DNA of 64,000 bases from Streptomyces sp. KL109B (GCF_030766935.1 NZ_JASERL010000013.1:186001-250000); one strand, 5' to 3'. Shown: positions 16,057-24,594, numbered from the stretch's first letter. Made by a program: numbers and translations. The notes: generated by a model not told the origin, from the letters alone.

Positions 16057-16647
16057 GTGGCACGCAAACCGGTCGCGGACAGCCCCCGACCCGAAGACGA
16101 CCACCTGATGCGGCTGTTGGGGGTGCGGATCAGGTCCCTGCGGCAGGCCAGAAAGCTGACCCTGCAGCAGCTCGGCGAGAGCGCCGACCTGTCGCACGCC
16201 TTCCTCAGCCAGCTGGAGCGCGGGCTCACCACGGCCAGCATCACCACGCTGAACCGGATCGCACGCACCCTGGACACCACGATCTCGGCCCTCCTCGCGC
16301 ACCCCGCCGAGCAGGAAGTGGACGTGCTGCGCGAGGGCGACGGGCTCCGGGTCCCGCGCACCGACACCCCCAACGGCGCCGTGGTGCGCTCCCTGACCCG
16401 GCACGACTGGCCGGTCCAGCCGATCGAGTACACGGGTGGACCGGCCGAGTTCGAGGAGTACTTCCAGCACCCCGGGCACGAGCTGATCTACGTCGTGACC
16501 GGGTCGATCGAAATCGACTTCGAGAACGGCCGAAGGGAACGGCTCGGGCCCACCGAGGTCGTCAGCTACCCCGGCTCGCTCCCGCACCGCTGGCGGGTCC
16601 TCGACGACTCCGAGGTGCGGCTGCTGCTCATCGTCTCGAAGGAGTGA
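16057..16647 (+). CDS. XRE-family regulator with C-terminal cupin domain
   Basis: A 196-residue regulator. An XRE helix-turn-helix spans residues about 20-75 (RIRSLRQARKLTLQQLGESA, FLSQLERG, SITTLNRIARTL). A cupin sensor domain covers about 110-190 (HPGHELIYVVTGSIEIDF, LPHRWRVLDD). Such proteins often control amine, amino-acid or aromatic catabolism. The GTG start is only about 6 nt from a TAGTCT -10 (16045-16050), implying a leaderless mRNA. It follows the monooxygenase by 22 bp and is the probable local regulator of the divergent operons. Confidence 0.9.
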   Translation: MARKPVADSPRPEDDHLMRLLGVRIRSLRQARKLTLQQLGESADLSHAFLSQLERGLTTASITTLNRIARTLDTTISALLAHPAEQEVDVLREGDGLRVPRTDTPNGAVVRSLTRHDWPVQPIEYTGGPAEFEEYFQHPGHELIYVVTGSIEIDFENGRRERLGPTEVVSYPGSLPHRWRVLDDSEVRLLLIVSKE

Positions 16648-16686
16648 CGGTGGGCGGCCCGCATGCGGAGCGGGCCGCCCACCGTC
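16646..16686. terminator. Bidirectional hairpin terminator
   Basis: A perfect 17-bp inverted repeat (16646-16662 with 16670-16686) and a 7-nt loop begins at the stop codon of the XRE-cupin gene and ends 6 bp before the stop of the convergent MFS gene. It would stop transcripts from both sides. Confidence 0.85.
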
Positions 16687-16691
16687 CCCTC

Positions 16692-17906
16692 CTACGGCGC
16701 GGGATCCACGGCGCGCGCGGGACTCGGCTCGCCCGCCCCCGTCCGCGTACGGTCCCCGCCGCGCAGTACCTTCGCGAACACCGCGAGGCCGCTCGCCAGC
16801 AGGGTGACCACGCAGAACGACACCACCAGGCTCGTCGCCTGCGCGACGCCGCCGATCAGGCTCGGCGCGATCAGACCCGAGGTGTACGTGATGGTGGCGA
16901 CGCCCGCGATGGCCTGGCTCGGGTTCGGGCCGCTGCGCCCCGCGGCGGCGAAGCACAGCGGAACCACGACGGCGATGCCCACGCCCAGCAGGCCGAATCC
17001 GGCCATCGCCACCCCCGGGACCGGCGCGAGGACGACGAGCAGCGCGCCGAGCGTGGCCACGACGCCGCCGATCCGCACGGTGCGCACCGCGCCGAACCGG
17101 TCCACCACCGCGTCGCCCACGAGCCGCACCACCGCCATCGTCAGCGTGAACGCCGTGGTGCAGGCGGCCGCGAGCCCGGCCGATGTGTCGAGCACGTCCC
17201 GCAGATACACCGCCGACCAGTCCAGGCTCGCGCCCTCCGCGAACACCGCGCAGAACCCGACCGCGCCGATCAGCAGCGCCGACTTGGGCGGCAGCGCGAA
17301 GCGCGGCGGCGGCTCCTCCTCCTCGGCCGGGCGCAGGTCGAGCACCCACCGGCAGGCGGTCACGCCCGCGACGGTCAGGACGCCCGCGGCGAGCGCGTGG
17401 TGCAGTCGCGCGTCCGCGCCCAGGTGCGCGGCGACGGTGCCGCCGAGCGAGCCGAGCAGCGCGCCCACGCTCCACAGCCCGTGCAGCCCCGACATGATCG
17501 ATTTGTCGAGCCGGTTCTCGATCTCGACGCCCAGCGCGTTCATCGCGACGTCCGCCATGCCGGACGTCGCCCCGTAGACGAACAGCGCGACGCACAGCGT
17601 GAGCAGGTTCGGCGCCAGCGAGGGCAGGACCAGCGCCAGCGTCCACAGCGCGAGGAGCCCGCGCAGCGCGGCGCGGGCGCCGAAGCGGTGGCTGACGCGG
17701 CCCGCCAGCGGCATCGCGACCGAGGCGCCGATCGCCGGGAACGCCAGCGCGAGCCCCAACTGCCCGGGGCTCACGCTCGCGTGCTCCTGGATCCACGGCA
17801 CCCGCGTCGCGAACGACCCCGTCACCGAGCCATGAATACAGAAAACAGCGGCGACCGCGTACCGCGCCCGCTTCAACTCCCTTACTGCATACGTCACTTC
17901 TGCCAT
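16692..17906 (-). CDS. MFS transporter
   Basis: A 404-residue, 12-helix major facilitator. The loop 2-3 motif appears as LAGRVSHRFGARAALRG, and a second half-repeat is visible around residues 200-300 (VVRLVGDAVVDRFG). Substrate unknown; by eye it falls with bacterial sugar- or drug-exporter-like MFS proteins (YbjJ type). The ATG at 17906 lies 98 bp from the divergent ROK regulator gene, with a perfect operator-like palindrome between them, so the ROK protein probably controls it. Confidence 0.85.
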   Translation of the reverse strand: MAEVTYAVRELKRARYAVAAVFCIHGSVTGSFATRVPWIQEHASVSPGQLGLALAFPAIGASVAMPLAGRVSHRFGARAALRGLLALWTLALVLPSLAPNLLTLCVALFVYGATSGMADVAMNALGVEIENRLDKSIMSGLHGLWSVGALLGSLGGTVAAHLGADARLHHALAAGVLTVAGVTACRWVLDLRPAEEEEPPPRFALPPKSALLIGAVGFCAVFAEGASLDWSAVYLRDVLDTSAGLAAACTTAFTLTMAVVRLVGDAVVDRFGAVRTVRIGGVVATLGALLVVLAPVPGVAMAGFGLLGVGIAVVVPLCFAAAGRSGPNPSQAIAGVATITYTSGLIAPSLIGGVAQATSLVVSFCVVTLLASGLAVFAKVLRGGDRTRTGAGEPSPARAVDPAP

Positions 17907-17951
17907 GCGGCAGGCCCTCCCCAGGTGTCCCTTGCGTGCGTGCCGCCGTAA

Positions 17952-17976
17952 ACTATCAGGAACCCTGCCTGATAGT
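17952..17976. promoter_or_regulatory. Inverted repeat, candidate ROK operator
   Basis: ACTATCAGG and CCTGATAGT form a perfect 9-bp inverted repeat with a 7-bp spacer, centred 46 bp from the MFS start and 41 bp from the ROK start. Its right arm overlaps the expected -35 of the ROK promoter (-10 TAGGAT at 17993-17998). ROK repressors bind AT-rich inverted repeats of this form, so it likely represses both genes. Confidence 0.65.
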
Positions 17977-18004
17977 GAGAGGAATATCCGCGTAGGATCC
18001 CGCC

Positions 18005-19180
18005 ATGCCCGCCACGCCCGCTGTGCCCGCGTCCCCCAGGACCGCCCGAGCCATCAACGACCGGCTCGCGCTGCGCCTTCTCCAGGACGAAGGGCCGCTC
18101 ACCGCAGGGCAGTTGAAGGAGCGCACCGGCCTGTCCCGCCCCACGGTCGCCGACCTCGTCGAACGCCTCACGGCAGCCGGCCTCATCACGGTCGTCGGCG
18201 AGTCCGGCGCCCAGCGCCGCGGCCCGAACGCCCGCCTCTACGGCATCGTGACCGACCTCGCCCACCTCGCCGCGCTCGACGTCCGCACCGAAGGCGTACG
18301 TCTCGTCGTCGCCGACCTGATGGGCACGGTGCTCGCCGAGGCGGCGGTGCCGGTGGCGGCGGGGGAGGAGGCATCGGCCGCGGTCGAGCACACCGTCGCG
18401 ACCCTGGAGCGCACGGCGAAGGAGGCGGGCGCCGAGCGGCTGCACACGGTCGGGGTGGGCGCGCCCGGGCTCATCGACCCCGCGACGGGTTCGCTGCGCG
18501 ACTCGTCGGGCCTGCCGCGGTGGCACCGCAGCCTGATCGCCGCGCTCCAAGAACGCCTGCCCGCGCGGGTGCTGGTGGAGAACGAGACGAACCTCGCCGC
18601 CATTGCCGAACGCCGCGACGGCGCCGCCCGCGACCGCGAGACCTTCGTGCTGCTCTGGCTCGGCCTCGGCATCGGCGCGGCCGTCGTCCTCGACGGAAAG
18701 CTGCGGCGCGGTGCCTCCGGCGGTACGGGTGAGGTCGGTTTCCTGCCGGTGCCGGGGACGGTCGGACTGCCGTCCGCGTCCGGCTGCGACGGCGGCTTCC
18801 ACTCCCTGGCGGGCTCGGCGGCGATCCTCGAACTCGCCGCCGAACACGGCCTCGTGGGCCCGCGCGAGCCGCTGGAACGGGCGGCAGACGTGGTCCGCTC
18901 CGGCCCCCCACCCTTCCTCGACGCCCTCGCCGACCGAGTGGCCCTGGGCGCCGCCGCGGTGGTCGCCGTCCTCGATCCGGGGTGCGTGGTCCTCGCGGGC
19001 GAGGTGGGCCGCGCCGGAGGGGAGGCCCTTGCCGGGCGGGTGGCCGAGAGGTTGTCGCGCATGTCGCCGCTGGCGACGGAGGTGCGGGCCGGTGAGCTGG
19101 GCGGCGGAGCGGTTCTGCGCGGCGCGCTCCTGATGGCCCGTGAGTCGGCCCAGACCACCCTGTACCCCACCCGTGGCTGA
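18005..19180 (+). CDS. ROK-family transcriptional regulator
   Basis: A 391-residue ROK protein. An N-terminal winged helix-turn-helix (about 15-75: GQLKERTGLSRPTVADLVERL) is followed by a sugar-kinase-fold domain. The catalytic-type aspartate loop (VENETNLAAIAE), a glycine-rich LGLGIGAAVVLDG and GASGGTGEVGFLPV are present. The zinc-binding cysteine cluster of canonical ROK proteins is reduced to a single visible Cys (SGCDGGFHSL), so metal binding is doubtful. The ATG is ~6 nt after a TAGGAT -10, implying a leaderless transcript. Divergent from the MFS gene it probably represses; the ligand is presumably a sugar or glycoside. Confidence 0.88.
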   Translation: MPATPAVPASPRTARAINDRLALRLLQDEGPLTAGQLKERTGLSRPTVADLVERLTAAGLITVVGESGAQRRGPNARLYGIVTDLAHLAALDVRTEGVRLVVADLMGTVLAEAAVPVAAGEEASAAVEHTVATLERTAKEAGAERLHTVGVGAPGLIDPATGSLRDSSGLPRWHRSLIAALQERLPARVLVENETNLAAIAERRDGAARDRETFVLLWLGLGIGAAVVLDGKLRRGASGGTGEVGFLPVPGTVGLPSASGCDGGFHSLAGSAAILELAAEHGLVGPREPLERAADVVRSGPPPFLDALADRVALGAAAVVAVLDPGCVVLAGEVGRAGGEALAGRVAERLSRMSPLATEVRAGELGGGAVLRGALLMARESAQTTLYPTRG

Positions 19181-19189
19181 CGCCCCGGG

Positions 19190-19350
19190 GCTCAATCGCC
19201 GGCGGGGCTTAATAGGTCAAGCCCCTGCGGCGATTGAGCAGCGGGGTATGGGGCAGAGCCCCAGCCTTTTTCGCTGTCGGCGGCGAGAGAGAGCCGCATC
19301 CAGCCCCGCCGGCGTTTGAGGCGCGGGGCCCGGGGCAGCGCCCCGCGGCG
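19190..19350. repeat. Dispersed intergenic element, three copies, with an intrinsic terminator
   Basis: A near-perfect 21-bp inverted repeat (19190-19210 with 19219-19239; core GGCGATTGAGC) has an 8-nt loop. It is followed by GGGGCAGAGCCCC plus CTTTTT at about 19250-19276, a classic intrinsic terminator for the ROK gene. A third copy of the element (GCCCCGCCGGCGTTTGAGG, then a CGGGGCAGCGCCCCG hairpin) occupies about 19302-19350, just before the stop of the convergent SDR gene. Confidence 0.75.
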
Positions 19351-19359
19351 TAGGAACGG

Positions 19360-20094
19360 TCAACGCCGAGCCAAGTACTCCGCGAACGTCACCTTCCCGA
19401 CCCGCCGGGACGGCACCAGGTGCTCACCCTCCCGAAACGCCCGATACGCCTTCCCGGCCAGCGGAACCGAGACAACCGCCCGCCGCTTCCCCACCGCCCC
19501 CAGATACGTACGCGCAAGATCCGCGAACGTCCGCACCTCCGGCCCACCCATGTCCTCCACCCGCCCCGCCGGAGGCAGCACCGCCAACTCCGCCAACCGC
19601 TCCGCCACTTCCCCCACCTCGACCGGCTGATCACTCACCCCCGCCGGCAGCAACACCACCGGCAACTTCGCCGCCGCCCGCACGATCGTCACCACCAGGT
19701 CGTGGAACTGCGTCGCCCGCAGCACCGTCCACCCGAGCCCCGACTCCTCGATCAGCCGCTCCACGGCGAGCTTCGCCTTGTAGTACGGGAAGGGCACCTT
19801 GTCCACGCCGACGATCGAGATGTAGAGGAGGTGCGGGACCTCGGCCCGCCGCGCCGCCGCCACCAGATTCCGCGCCGCCTTCTCGTCCCCACCGGTCTGC
19901 GTCGTCGCACAGTGCACGATCACGTCCACGCCCGTCACGGCCCGGTCGAGCGCGGGCCCGCCCTCCCGAAGGTCCACCGCGTACGGCTCGCTGTGCCTGC
20001 TCAGCACCCGCACCTCGTGCCCGTCCGCCCGCAGCCGCTCGGTGACGAGCCGGCCGAGCGTGCCGGTTCCGCCGGTCACCAGGATCGTGGTCAT
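19360..20094 (-). CDS. SDR-type NAD(P)-binding oxidoreductase (NmrA-like)
   Basis: A 244-residue atypical short-chain dehydrogenase. The Rossmann motif TGGTGTLGRLVTERL starts at residue 8, with DVIVHCATTQTGGD further on. It lacks an obvious YxxxK catalytic pair, as in NmrA/NAD(P)H-sensor-like members. It lies directly downstream of an ECF41 sigma factor on the same strand; ECF41 genes are typically neighboured by an oxidoreductase, epimerase or carboxymuconolactone decarboxylase gene, and the sigma factor usually drives that neighbour. Substrate unknown. Confidence 0.85.
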   Translation of the reverse strand: MTTILVTGGTGTLGRLVTERLRADGHEVRVLSRHSEPYAVDLREGGPALDRAVTGVDVIVHCATTQTGGDEKAARNLVAAARRAEVPHLLYISIVGVDKVPFPYYKAKLAVERLIEESGLGWTVLRATQFHDLVVTIVRAAAKLPVVLLPAGVSDQPVEVGEVAERLAELAVLPPAGRVEDMGGPEVRTFADLARTYLGAVGKRRAVVSVPLAGKAYRAFREGEHLVPSRRVGKVTFAEYLARR

Positions 20095-20149
20095 CGCGTT
20101 CTCAGCTCCTTCGCGCCGAGGCGTCCCCCTGCGGAACGCCCCTCGCCAC

Positions 20150-21073
20150 CTAGGAACCGGCCGGCCCACCCGAATGTGACAGCTGCCGGGTCACGAACCC
20201 CAGCTTGTCCGGATTGAGGATCGTCCGCCCGACCGAAACGCGCCCTTCCCGCACCTCGAAGCAGACCACCGCGAACAGGCCACCGTCCGCCCGCCGCGCG
20301 ACGATCCCCGGCTCCCCGTTGATCTCGGCGACGAACAGCTCGACGCCCACCAGATACCTCTCGGCGATGCCCTCCAGGAACCGCAGCACCTTCTCCCGGC
20401 CCTCGACGGCCTTGCGCGCCGCCGTGACCTTGCCGCCGCCGTCGCCCCACCACCGCACATCCGTGGCGAGGATCTTCTCGAGACCGGCCAGATCGCCCTC
20501 GCGGGCCGCGCCCACGAACGCCTCGACCAGCTCCCGCCGCACCCGCTCCGCCGGCTCGAACCGCGCCCGTTCCTCCCGAATCCGCGCCACCGAACGCCGG
20601 TACAGCTGACGGCAGTTGGCCTCACCGAGGTCGAGCACCCCGGCGATCTCCCGGTACCCGTACGAGAAGGCCTCGCGCAGCACGTACACCGCCCGCTCCG
20701 TCGGCGTGAGCCGCTCAAGAAGGACCAGCAGCGCGCAGGACACCGAGTCCAACTGCTCGGCGGACTCCAGCGGCCCGAGCGTGCCGTCCGAGGTGAGGAC
20801 GGGTTCGGGCAGCCAAGGGCCCACGTACCGCTCTCGCTGTACGCGGGCCGAAGTCAGGCGATTGAGGCAGAGGTTCGTGACGACCTTGGCGAGCCAGGCG
20901 CCGACGTGCTCGACGGTGCCCGGCTCGGCGGCGGCGAACCGCAGATACGCGTCCTGCACCGTGTCCTTGGCCTCCTCGGCGGAGCCGAGCATCCGGTAGG
21001 CGAGGCCGAACATCCGGGGCCGGTGACTCTCGAACTCGGCGGCGCGGTCTGGTGGGCTGAGCGGCGTGTTCAC
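20150..21073 (-). CDS. ECF41-group RNA polymerase sigma factor with C-terminal SnoaL-like domain
   Basis: A 307-residue extracytoplasmic-function sigma factor. Regions sigma-2 (FGLAYRMLGSAEEAKDTVQD) and sigma-4 (LTPTERAVYVLREAFSYGYREIAGVL) are followed by a SnoaL/NTF2-like extension of about 110 residues. The three hallmarks of ECF41 are present: WLPEP in the linker (about residue 86), DGGGK (about 211) and NPDKL (about 286). In this group there is no separate anti-sigma factor; the C-terminal domain modulates activity. The start is GTG at 21073; longer in-frame starts run through arginine-rich non-coding sequence. It is 55 bp upstream of the SDR gene. Confidence 0.92.
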   Translation of the reverse strand: MNTPLSPPDRAAEFESHRPRMFGLAYRMLGSAEEAKDTVQDAYLRFAAAEPGTVEHVGAWLAKVVTNLCLNRLTSARVQRERYVGPWLPEPVLTSDGTLGPLESAEQLDSVSCALLVLLERLTPTERAVYVLREAFSYGYREIAGVLDLGEANCRQLYRRSVARIREERARFEPAERVRRELVEAFVGAAREGDLAGLEKILATDVRWWGDGGGKVTAARKAVEGREKVLRFLEGIAERYLVGVELFVAEINGEPGIVARRADGGLFAVVCFEVREGRVSVGRTILNPDKLGFVTRQLSHSGGPAGS

Positions 21074-21113
21074 GCCGCTCAGCCTGCCAGACCGGAGCCC
21101 GATGCCCGTGGCG

Positions 21114-23495
21114 TCAGCAGGCCCCCTGGTCCTGCCACACACCCCATTCACCGGTCGACCCCGGTTCCTCGCCCTTCGTCCACCACTTCGCCTTCCAGGA
21201 GTGGCCCTTGTGGGAGACGACGGCGCCACCGTTGTACGAGTCGGCGGCGGCCCAGGCGGGAGCCGTACAGGCACCACCGGTCGGCGTAGGCGTAGGCGTC
21301 GGAGTCGAGGTCGAGGTCGAGGTCGGTGATGGCGTCGGCCCCGGATCCGTCCCCGAACCCGAATCCGACCCCGGCTCAACCACCTTCGCCCCCCGCGTCA
21401 GATCCCCGGCCAGCCCGTACGTCTTCCCGCCGAAGCTCACCGTCCAGTTCGACGGCGTCGACACCGGCAGGTAGTACACGAAGTCCAGCGACACGGACGC
21501 GCCCGGCGCGAGCGACTGCCAGCTCGGCAGCTTCAGCGAGACCCGGTTGTAGTCGCCCTTCAGGCCGCCCACATTGCTTCCGCTGTGGTCGCTGCGCACG
21601 ATCGTCGTGCCGAACCCGGACTGGTCCTTGGCGTTGGCAGGCGCCGAGGTTCCGTAGTCGAACTGGAACTCCGTGCCGCCCGGCAGCGTCGTCTTCGTGT
21701 TGTTCGTGATCTTCACCTTGGGCGAGATCGGGTAGTTGGAGTCGCCCAACGGGAACTCCCCGAAGCTCACATCAACATCGAGCGCCTCACTCGGCAGCTC
21801 GACCTTCGACCGCTTCGCGCCGTACGGAGTCGTGGACTTGAAGGCGTCGTAGAGCGTGTTCGTCAGCGTCGTCCCCGGCTCGTACTGGCCCTTACCGGCG
21901 TTCCAGCCGTAGTCGCCCGCCAGCTCCCAGATCATCGCGCCGCCGATGCCCTTGTCGGCGACGTACTTCGCCTTGGTGGCCACCGACTGCTCGTCCTCCG
22001 TGGAAAGGAACACCTTCTTCTCGGAGTTCCACAGCCAGGGCGCGACGAGCGTCGAGTCGTAATTCCGCTGGTACGTGCCCGTCAGCTTGGTGTCGGCGGG
22101 GAATCCGTACTTCGTGACGTAGTCACCGACGACGCCCTTCTCAAGGTTCTTCGCGTGCCACATCGGGTTCGAACCGGCGGGGGATTCCTTGCCGTTGGTG
22201 TCGAGATCGTGCCAGAGGTTGTCGATTCCGACGGCGCCGTCACCGCACTTCGTCAGACCCGCGCCCGCCGGACAGGTCGTGGCCGGGGCCTTGCCCCACA
22301 GACCGTTCGTACCGCCCTGCACATTCTTGAATCCGCGTGTGTAGTACGGCAGCCCGATATTGATCCGGCCCGCCGGCATCGAGCCGCGGAAGTAGTGGTA
22401 CGCCCAGTCGGTGTTCAGATAACCGATGCCACCGTATTGAGACGTCGAATACACGCCAGCGGACGCGAGTTCGGCGTCCTTCCCGTCGTCGTAGAGCGAG
22501 GCGTTCGGACCCACGTACTCGTTCCACGCGCCATGGAGGTCGTACGACATGATGTTGACGTAGTCCAGGTACTTCTGGACCTGGAAGGTCTCCATGCCGC
22601 GCAGCAGATACCCGGAGGACGGCGCCGCCACCGACAGCAGATAGTGCTTGCCGTCGGCCGCTCCCGCCCGGTCCAGCTTCTCGCGCAGCGTCTTCATCAG
22701 CGCCGCGTATCCCTTGACCAGGCCCGGCCTGCGGGCGTTCGCGAGCGACCAGTCGAGCGGATTGCCCGCGTCCTTCATCGTCGTCGGGTACTCGTAGTCG
22801 ATGTCGACGCCGTTGAATCCGTACTTCTTGATGAAGGAGACGGTCGAGTCGGCGAAGGTGTCGATACCGGCCTGATTGACGCTGCCGTCCGCGTTCGTCG
22901 CCATCGAGTAGAAGCCGCCCGAGTCGACACGCTTTCCGTCGTCGCCGAAATAGCCGCCGGTCTCGGCCCAACCGCCCACAGAAATCATGGTCTTGACGTT
23001 CGGGTGCTGCTTCTTGAACTTGTTGAGAAGGTTGAAGTGGCCCTTGTAGGGGAGGGCCGGGTCCATTTCCGCGCCCGCGGTGCCCGGCCAGGTCACTCCG
23101 GTCGCGGCGTTCTTCTCGCTGTCCCCGCCCACCGAGATCTTGTTGCCCGAATCGACGTGCGCGAAGGCGTAGTTGATGTGGGTGACCTTGTCCCACGGAA
23201 TGTCGGAGGCGAGATAGGCGGGCAGCCCGTCCTTGCCGGTGCGCCAGCCCGTGAAGTAGCCGATGACCCGGCGCTGGTGGTCCGTGCCCATCTTCTCGCG
23301 GCCGTCGGCGTCGTACACCGAGCAGTACGGGACGGCGACGCCGGGCGTCTCGTACAGGCCGTCGGGGCGGCAGGCCTCGTGGTCGACGGCGTGCGAGACG
23401 CTCGCGGGCAGCGAGGCGAGCAGCAGCCCGGCGACCGCGGCGGCTCCTGCCAGAAGGGCGGGTCTCGGGGGTCTGGGGCGTCTGAAGTACGGCAC
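21114..23495 (-). CDS. Secreted GH18 chitinase with C-terminal chitin-binding domain
   Basis: A 793-residue extracellular endochitinase. A signal peptide spans residues about 1-38 (arginines, then ALLAGAAAVAGLLLASLPASVSHA). The GH18 barrel covers about 60-540, with the SVGGW segment and catalytic GVDIDYEYP (about 226-234). A beta-rich domain follows (about 555-690), then a Pro/Thr/Ser linker with TPTPTPTP repeats, and finally a CBM5/12-type domain (APAWAAADSYNGGAVVSHKG, about 745-793). Start GTG at 23495 follows GGGAGG; upstream codons run through the promoter. Released into the medium to degrade chitin; the promoter carries DasR-type boxes that would link it to GlcNAc availability. Confidence 0.95.
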   Translation of the reverse strand: MPYFRRPRPPRPALLAGAAAVAGLLLASLPASVSHAVDHEACRPDGLYETPGVAVPYCSVYDADGREKMGTDHQRRVIGYFTGWRTGKDGLPAYLASDIPWDKVTHINYAFAHVDSGNKISVGGDSEKNAATGVTWPGTAGAEMDPALPYKGHFNLLNKFKKQHPNVKTMISVGGWAETGGYFGDDGKRVDSGGFYSMATNADGSVNQAGIDTFADSTVSFIKKYGFNGVDIDYEYPTTMKDAGNPLDWSLANARRPGLVKGYAALMKTLREKLDRAGAADGKHYLLSVAAPSSGYLLRGMETFQVQKYLDYVNIMSYDLHGAWNEYVGPNASLYDDGKDAELASAGVYSTSQYGGIGYLNTDWAYHYFRGSMPAGRINIGLPYYTRGFKNVQGGTNGLWGKAPATTCPAGAGLTKCGDGAVGIDNLWHDLDTNGKESPAGSNPMWHAKNLEKGVVGDYVTKYGFPADTKLTGTYQRNYDSTLVAPWLWNSEKKVFLSTEDEQSVATKAKYVADKGIGGAMIWELAGDYGWNAGKGQYEPGTTLTNTLYDAFKSTTPYGAKRSKVELPSEALDVDVSFGEFPLGDSNYPISPKVKITNNTKTTLPGGTEFQFDYGTSAPANAKDQSGFGTTIVRSDHSGSNVGGLKGDYNRVSLKLPSWQSLAPGASVSLDFVYYLPVSTPSNWTVSFGGKTYGLAGDLTRGAKVVEPGSDSGSGTDPGPTPSPTSTSTSTPTPTPTPTGGACTAPAWAAADSYNGGAVVSHKGHSWKAKWWTKGEEPGSTGEWGVWQDQGAC

Positions 23496-23544
23496 GGCGG
23501 TTCCTCCCGTGGAGGGATCGGTGGTGCACGGCTGAGTTGCGTGG

Positions 23545-23587
23545 AACTTAAGAGGACTAGACCAACCCGTCAATAGGTCTGTACCAA
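23545..23587 (-). promoter_or_regulatory. Chitinase promoter with two DasR-like boxes
   Basis: On the minus strand the order is TTGGTACAGACCTA (23587-23574), TTGACG (-35, 23573-23568), TTGGTCTAGTCCTC (23565-23552), then TAAGTT (-10, 23550-23545), giving a 17-bp -35/-10 spacer. The two TGGTNNNGNCC boxes match the 12-bp direct repeats known in Streptomyces chitinase promoters and the DasR-responsive element consensus. The same layout occurs upstream of the second chitinase at 40590-40632. Confidence 0.8.
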
Positions 23588-23703
23588 TCTCAATCAAGCC
23601 GTGCGGTACGCGCCCGCGACCGCCTGTGAGTCAGGCCACACCGTTCGCATGCATGCACGTCGAGCGGACGTGGCACACTGGCCGTGTACCAGAAGCAGCG
23701 CAC

Positions 23704-23824
23704 TCCGGGGTCGGTGAAAGTCCGAACCGGCGGTTACAGTCCGCGACCCGGTCACGATCCAGTGGCCGGTTGACCAGGTGAAATTCCTGGACCGACGGTT
23801 AAAGTCCGGATGGGAGGCAGTGCG
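23704..23824 (+). promoter_or_regulatory. FMN riboswitch (RFN element)
   Basis: The conserved RFN blocks occur in order: CCGGGGTCGGTGAAAGTCCG, AACCGGCGGTTACAGTCCGC, a variable arm, CCAGGTGAAATTCCTGGACC, GACGGTTAAAGTCCGGATGG and GAGGCAG. It lies about 170-290 bp upstream of ribE. Bound FMN would shut off the riboflavin operon, by termination or by masking the ribE start region. No reading frame in this leader is convincing. Confidence 0.96.
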
Positions 23825-23991
23825 CGGCGGACGGGCACCCCGAGTGCGCGTCGCCGGCTGTTTCACCGGTCCCACGGGACAGGTGTCGAACACGGCGTCG
23901 CTCCCCGCTCCCGGTGTCGTTGTCCGTACGTTCTGTCGTCGTCGTACGACAGTGCCCCGGAGTCCAGGCCCGAAAAGGGAGGACCCGGGAA

Positions 23992-24594
23992 GTGTTCACC
24001 GGAATCGTCGAAGAGCTGGGCGAGATCACCGCCGTCGAGAACCTCGATGACGCCTCCCGCTTCCGCGTCCGCGGCCCCGTCGTCACCGAAGGCGCGAAAC
24101 ACGGTGACTCCATCGCCGTCAACGGCGTCTGCCTCACCGTCGTCGAGCACGAGAACGACGAGTTCACCGCCGACGTCATGGCCGAGACCCTCAAGCGCTC
24201 CAGCCTCGGCGCGCTCACCACGGGCTCCCGCGTCAACCTCGAACGACCGATGATCGCCGACGGCCGCTTCGGCGGACACGTCGTCCAGGGCCACGTCGAC
24301 GGCACCGGCGCGATCGTTGAGCGCACCCCCTCCGAGCACTGGGAGATCGTCAAGATCTCGCTGCCGGCCGAGCTGTCGAAGTACGTCGTCGAGAAGGGCT
24401 CGATCACCGTCGACGGCGTGAGCCTGACGGTCGTCGAGGCCGCCGACGACTACTTCACCATCAGCCTCATCCCCACCACCCTCGCCCTGACCACGCTCGG
24501 CGTGAAGCAGGCCGGGGACCCGGTGAACCTCGAAGTCGACATCATCGCCAAGTACGTCGAGCGGATGCTGACCCAGCAGGAGGCCGGAAAGTGA
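23992..24594 (+). CDS. ribE: Riboflavin synthase, alpha subunit
   Basis: A 200-residue enzyme that dismutates two 6,7-dimethyl-8-ribityllumazine molecules to riboflavin plus the pyrimidinedione precursor. It has two tandem lumazine-binding beta-barrels (FTGIVEELGEI...NGVCLTVV and HVDGTGAIVERT...VDGVSLTVVEA). The GTG at 23992 after GGGAGGACCCGGGAA gives the normal N-terminus M-F-T-G-I-V; an in-frame start 78 nt upstream is rejected. First gene of the riboswitch-controlled operon; its last codon overlaps the next gene (GTGA). Confidence 0.97.
   Translation: MFTGIVEELGEITAVENLDDASRFRVRGPVVTEGAKHGDSIAVNGVCLTVVEHENDEFTADVMAETLKRSSLGALTTGSRVNLERPMIADGRFGGHVVQGHVDGTGAIVERTPSEHWEIVKISLPAELSKYVVEKGSITVDGVSLTVVEAADDYFTISLIPTTLALTTLGVKQAGDPVNLEVDIIAKYVERMLTQQEAGK

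Noticed and set aside
23594..23893. Minus-strand 99-codon frame over the riboswitch
   Set aside because: It is antisense to the highly conserved FMN riboswitch and has no coding bias.
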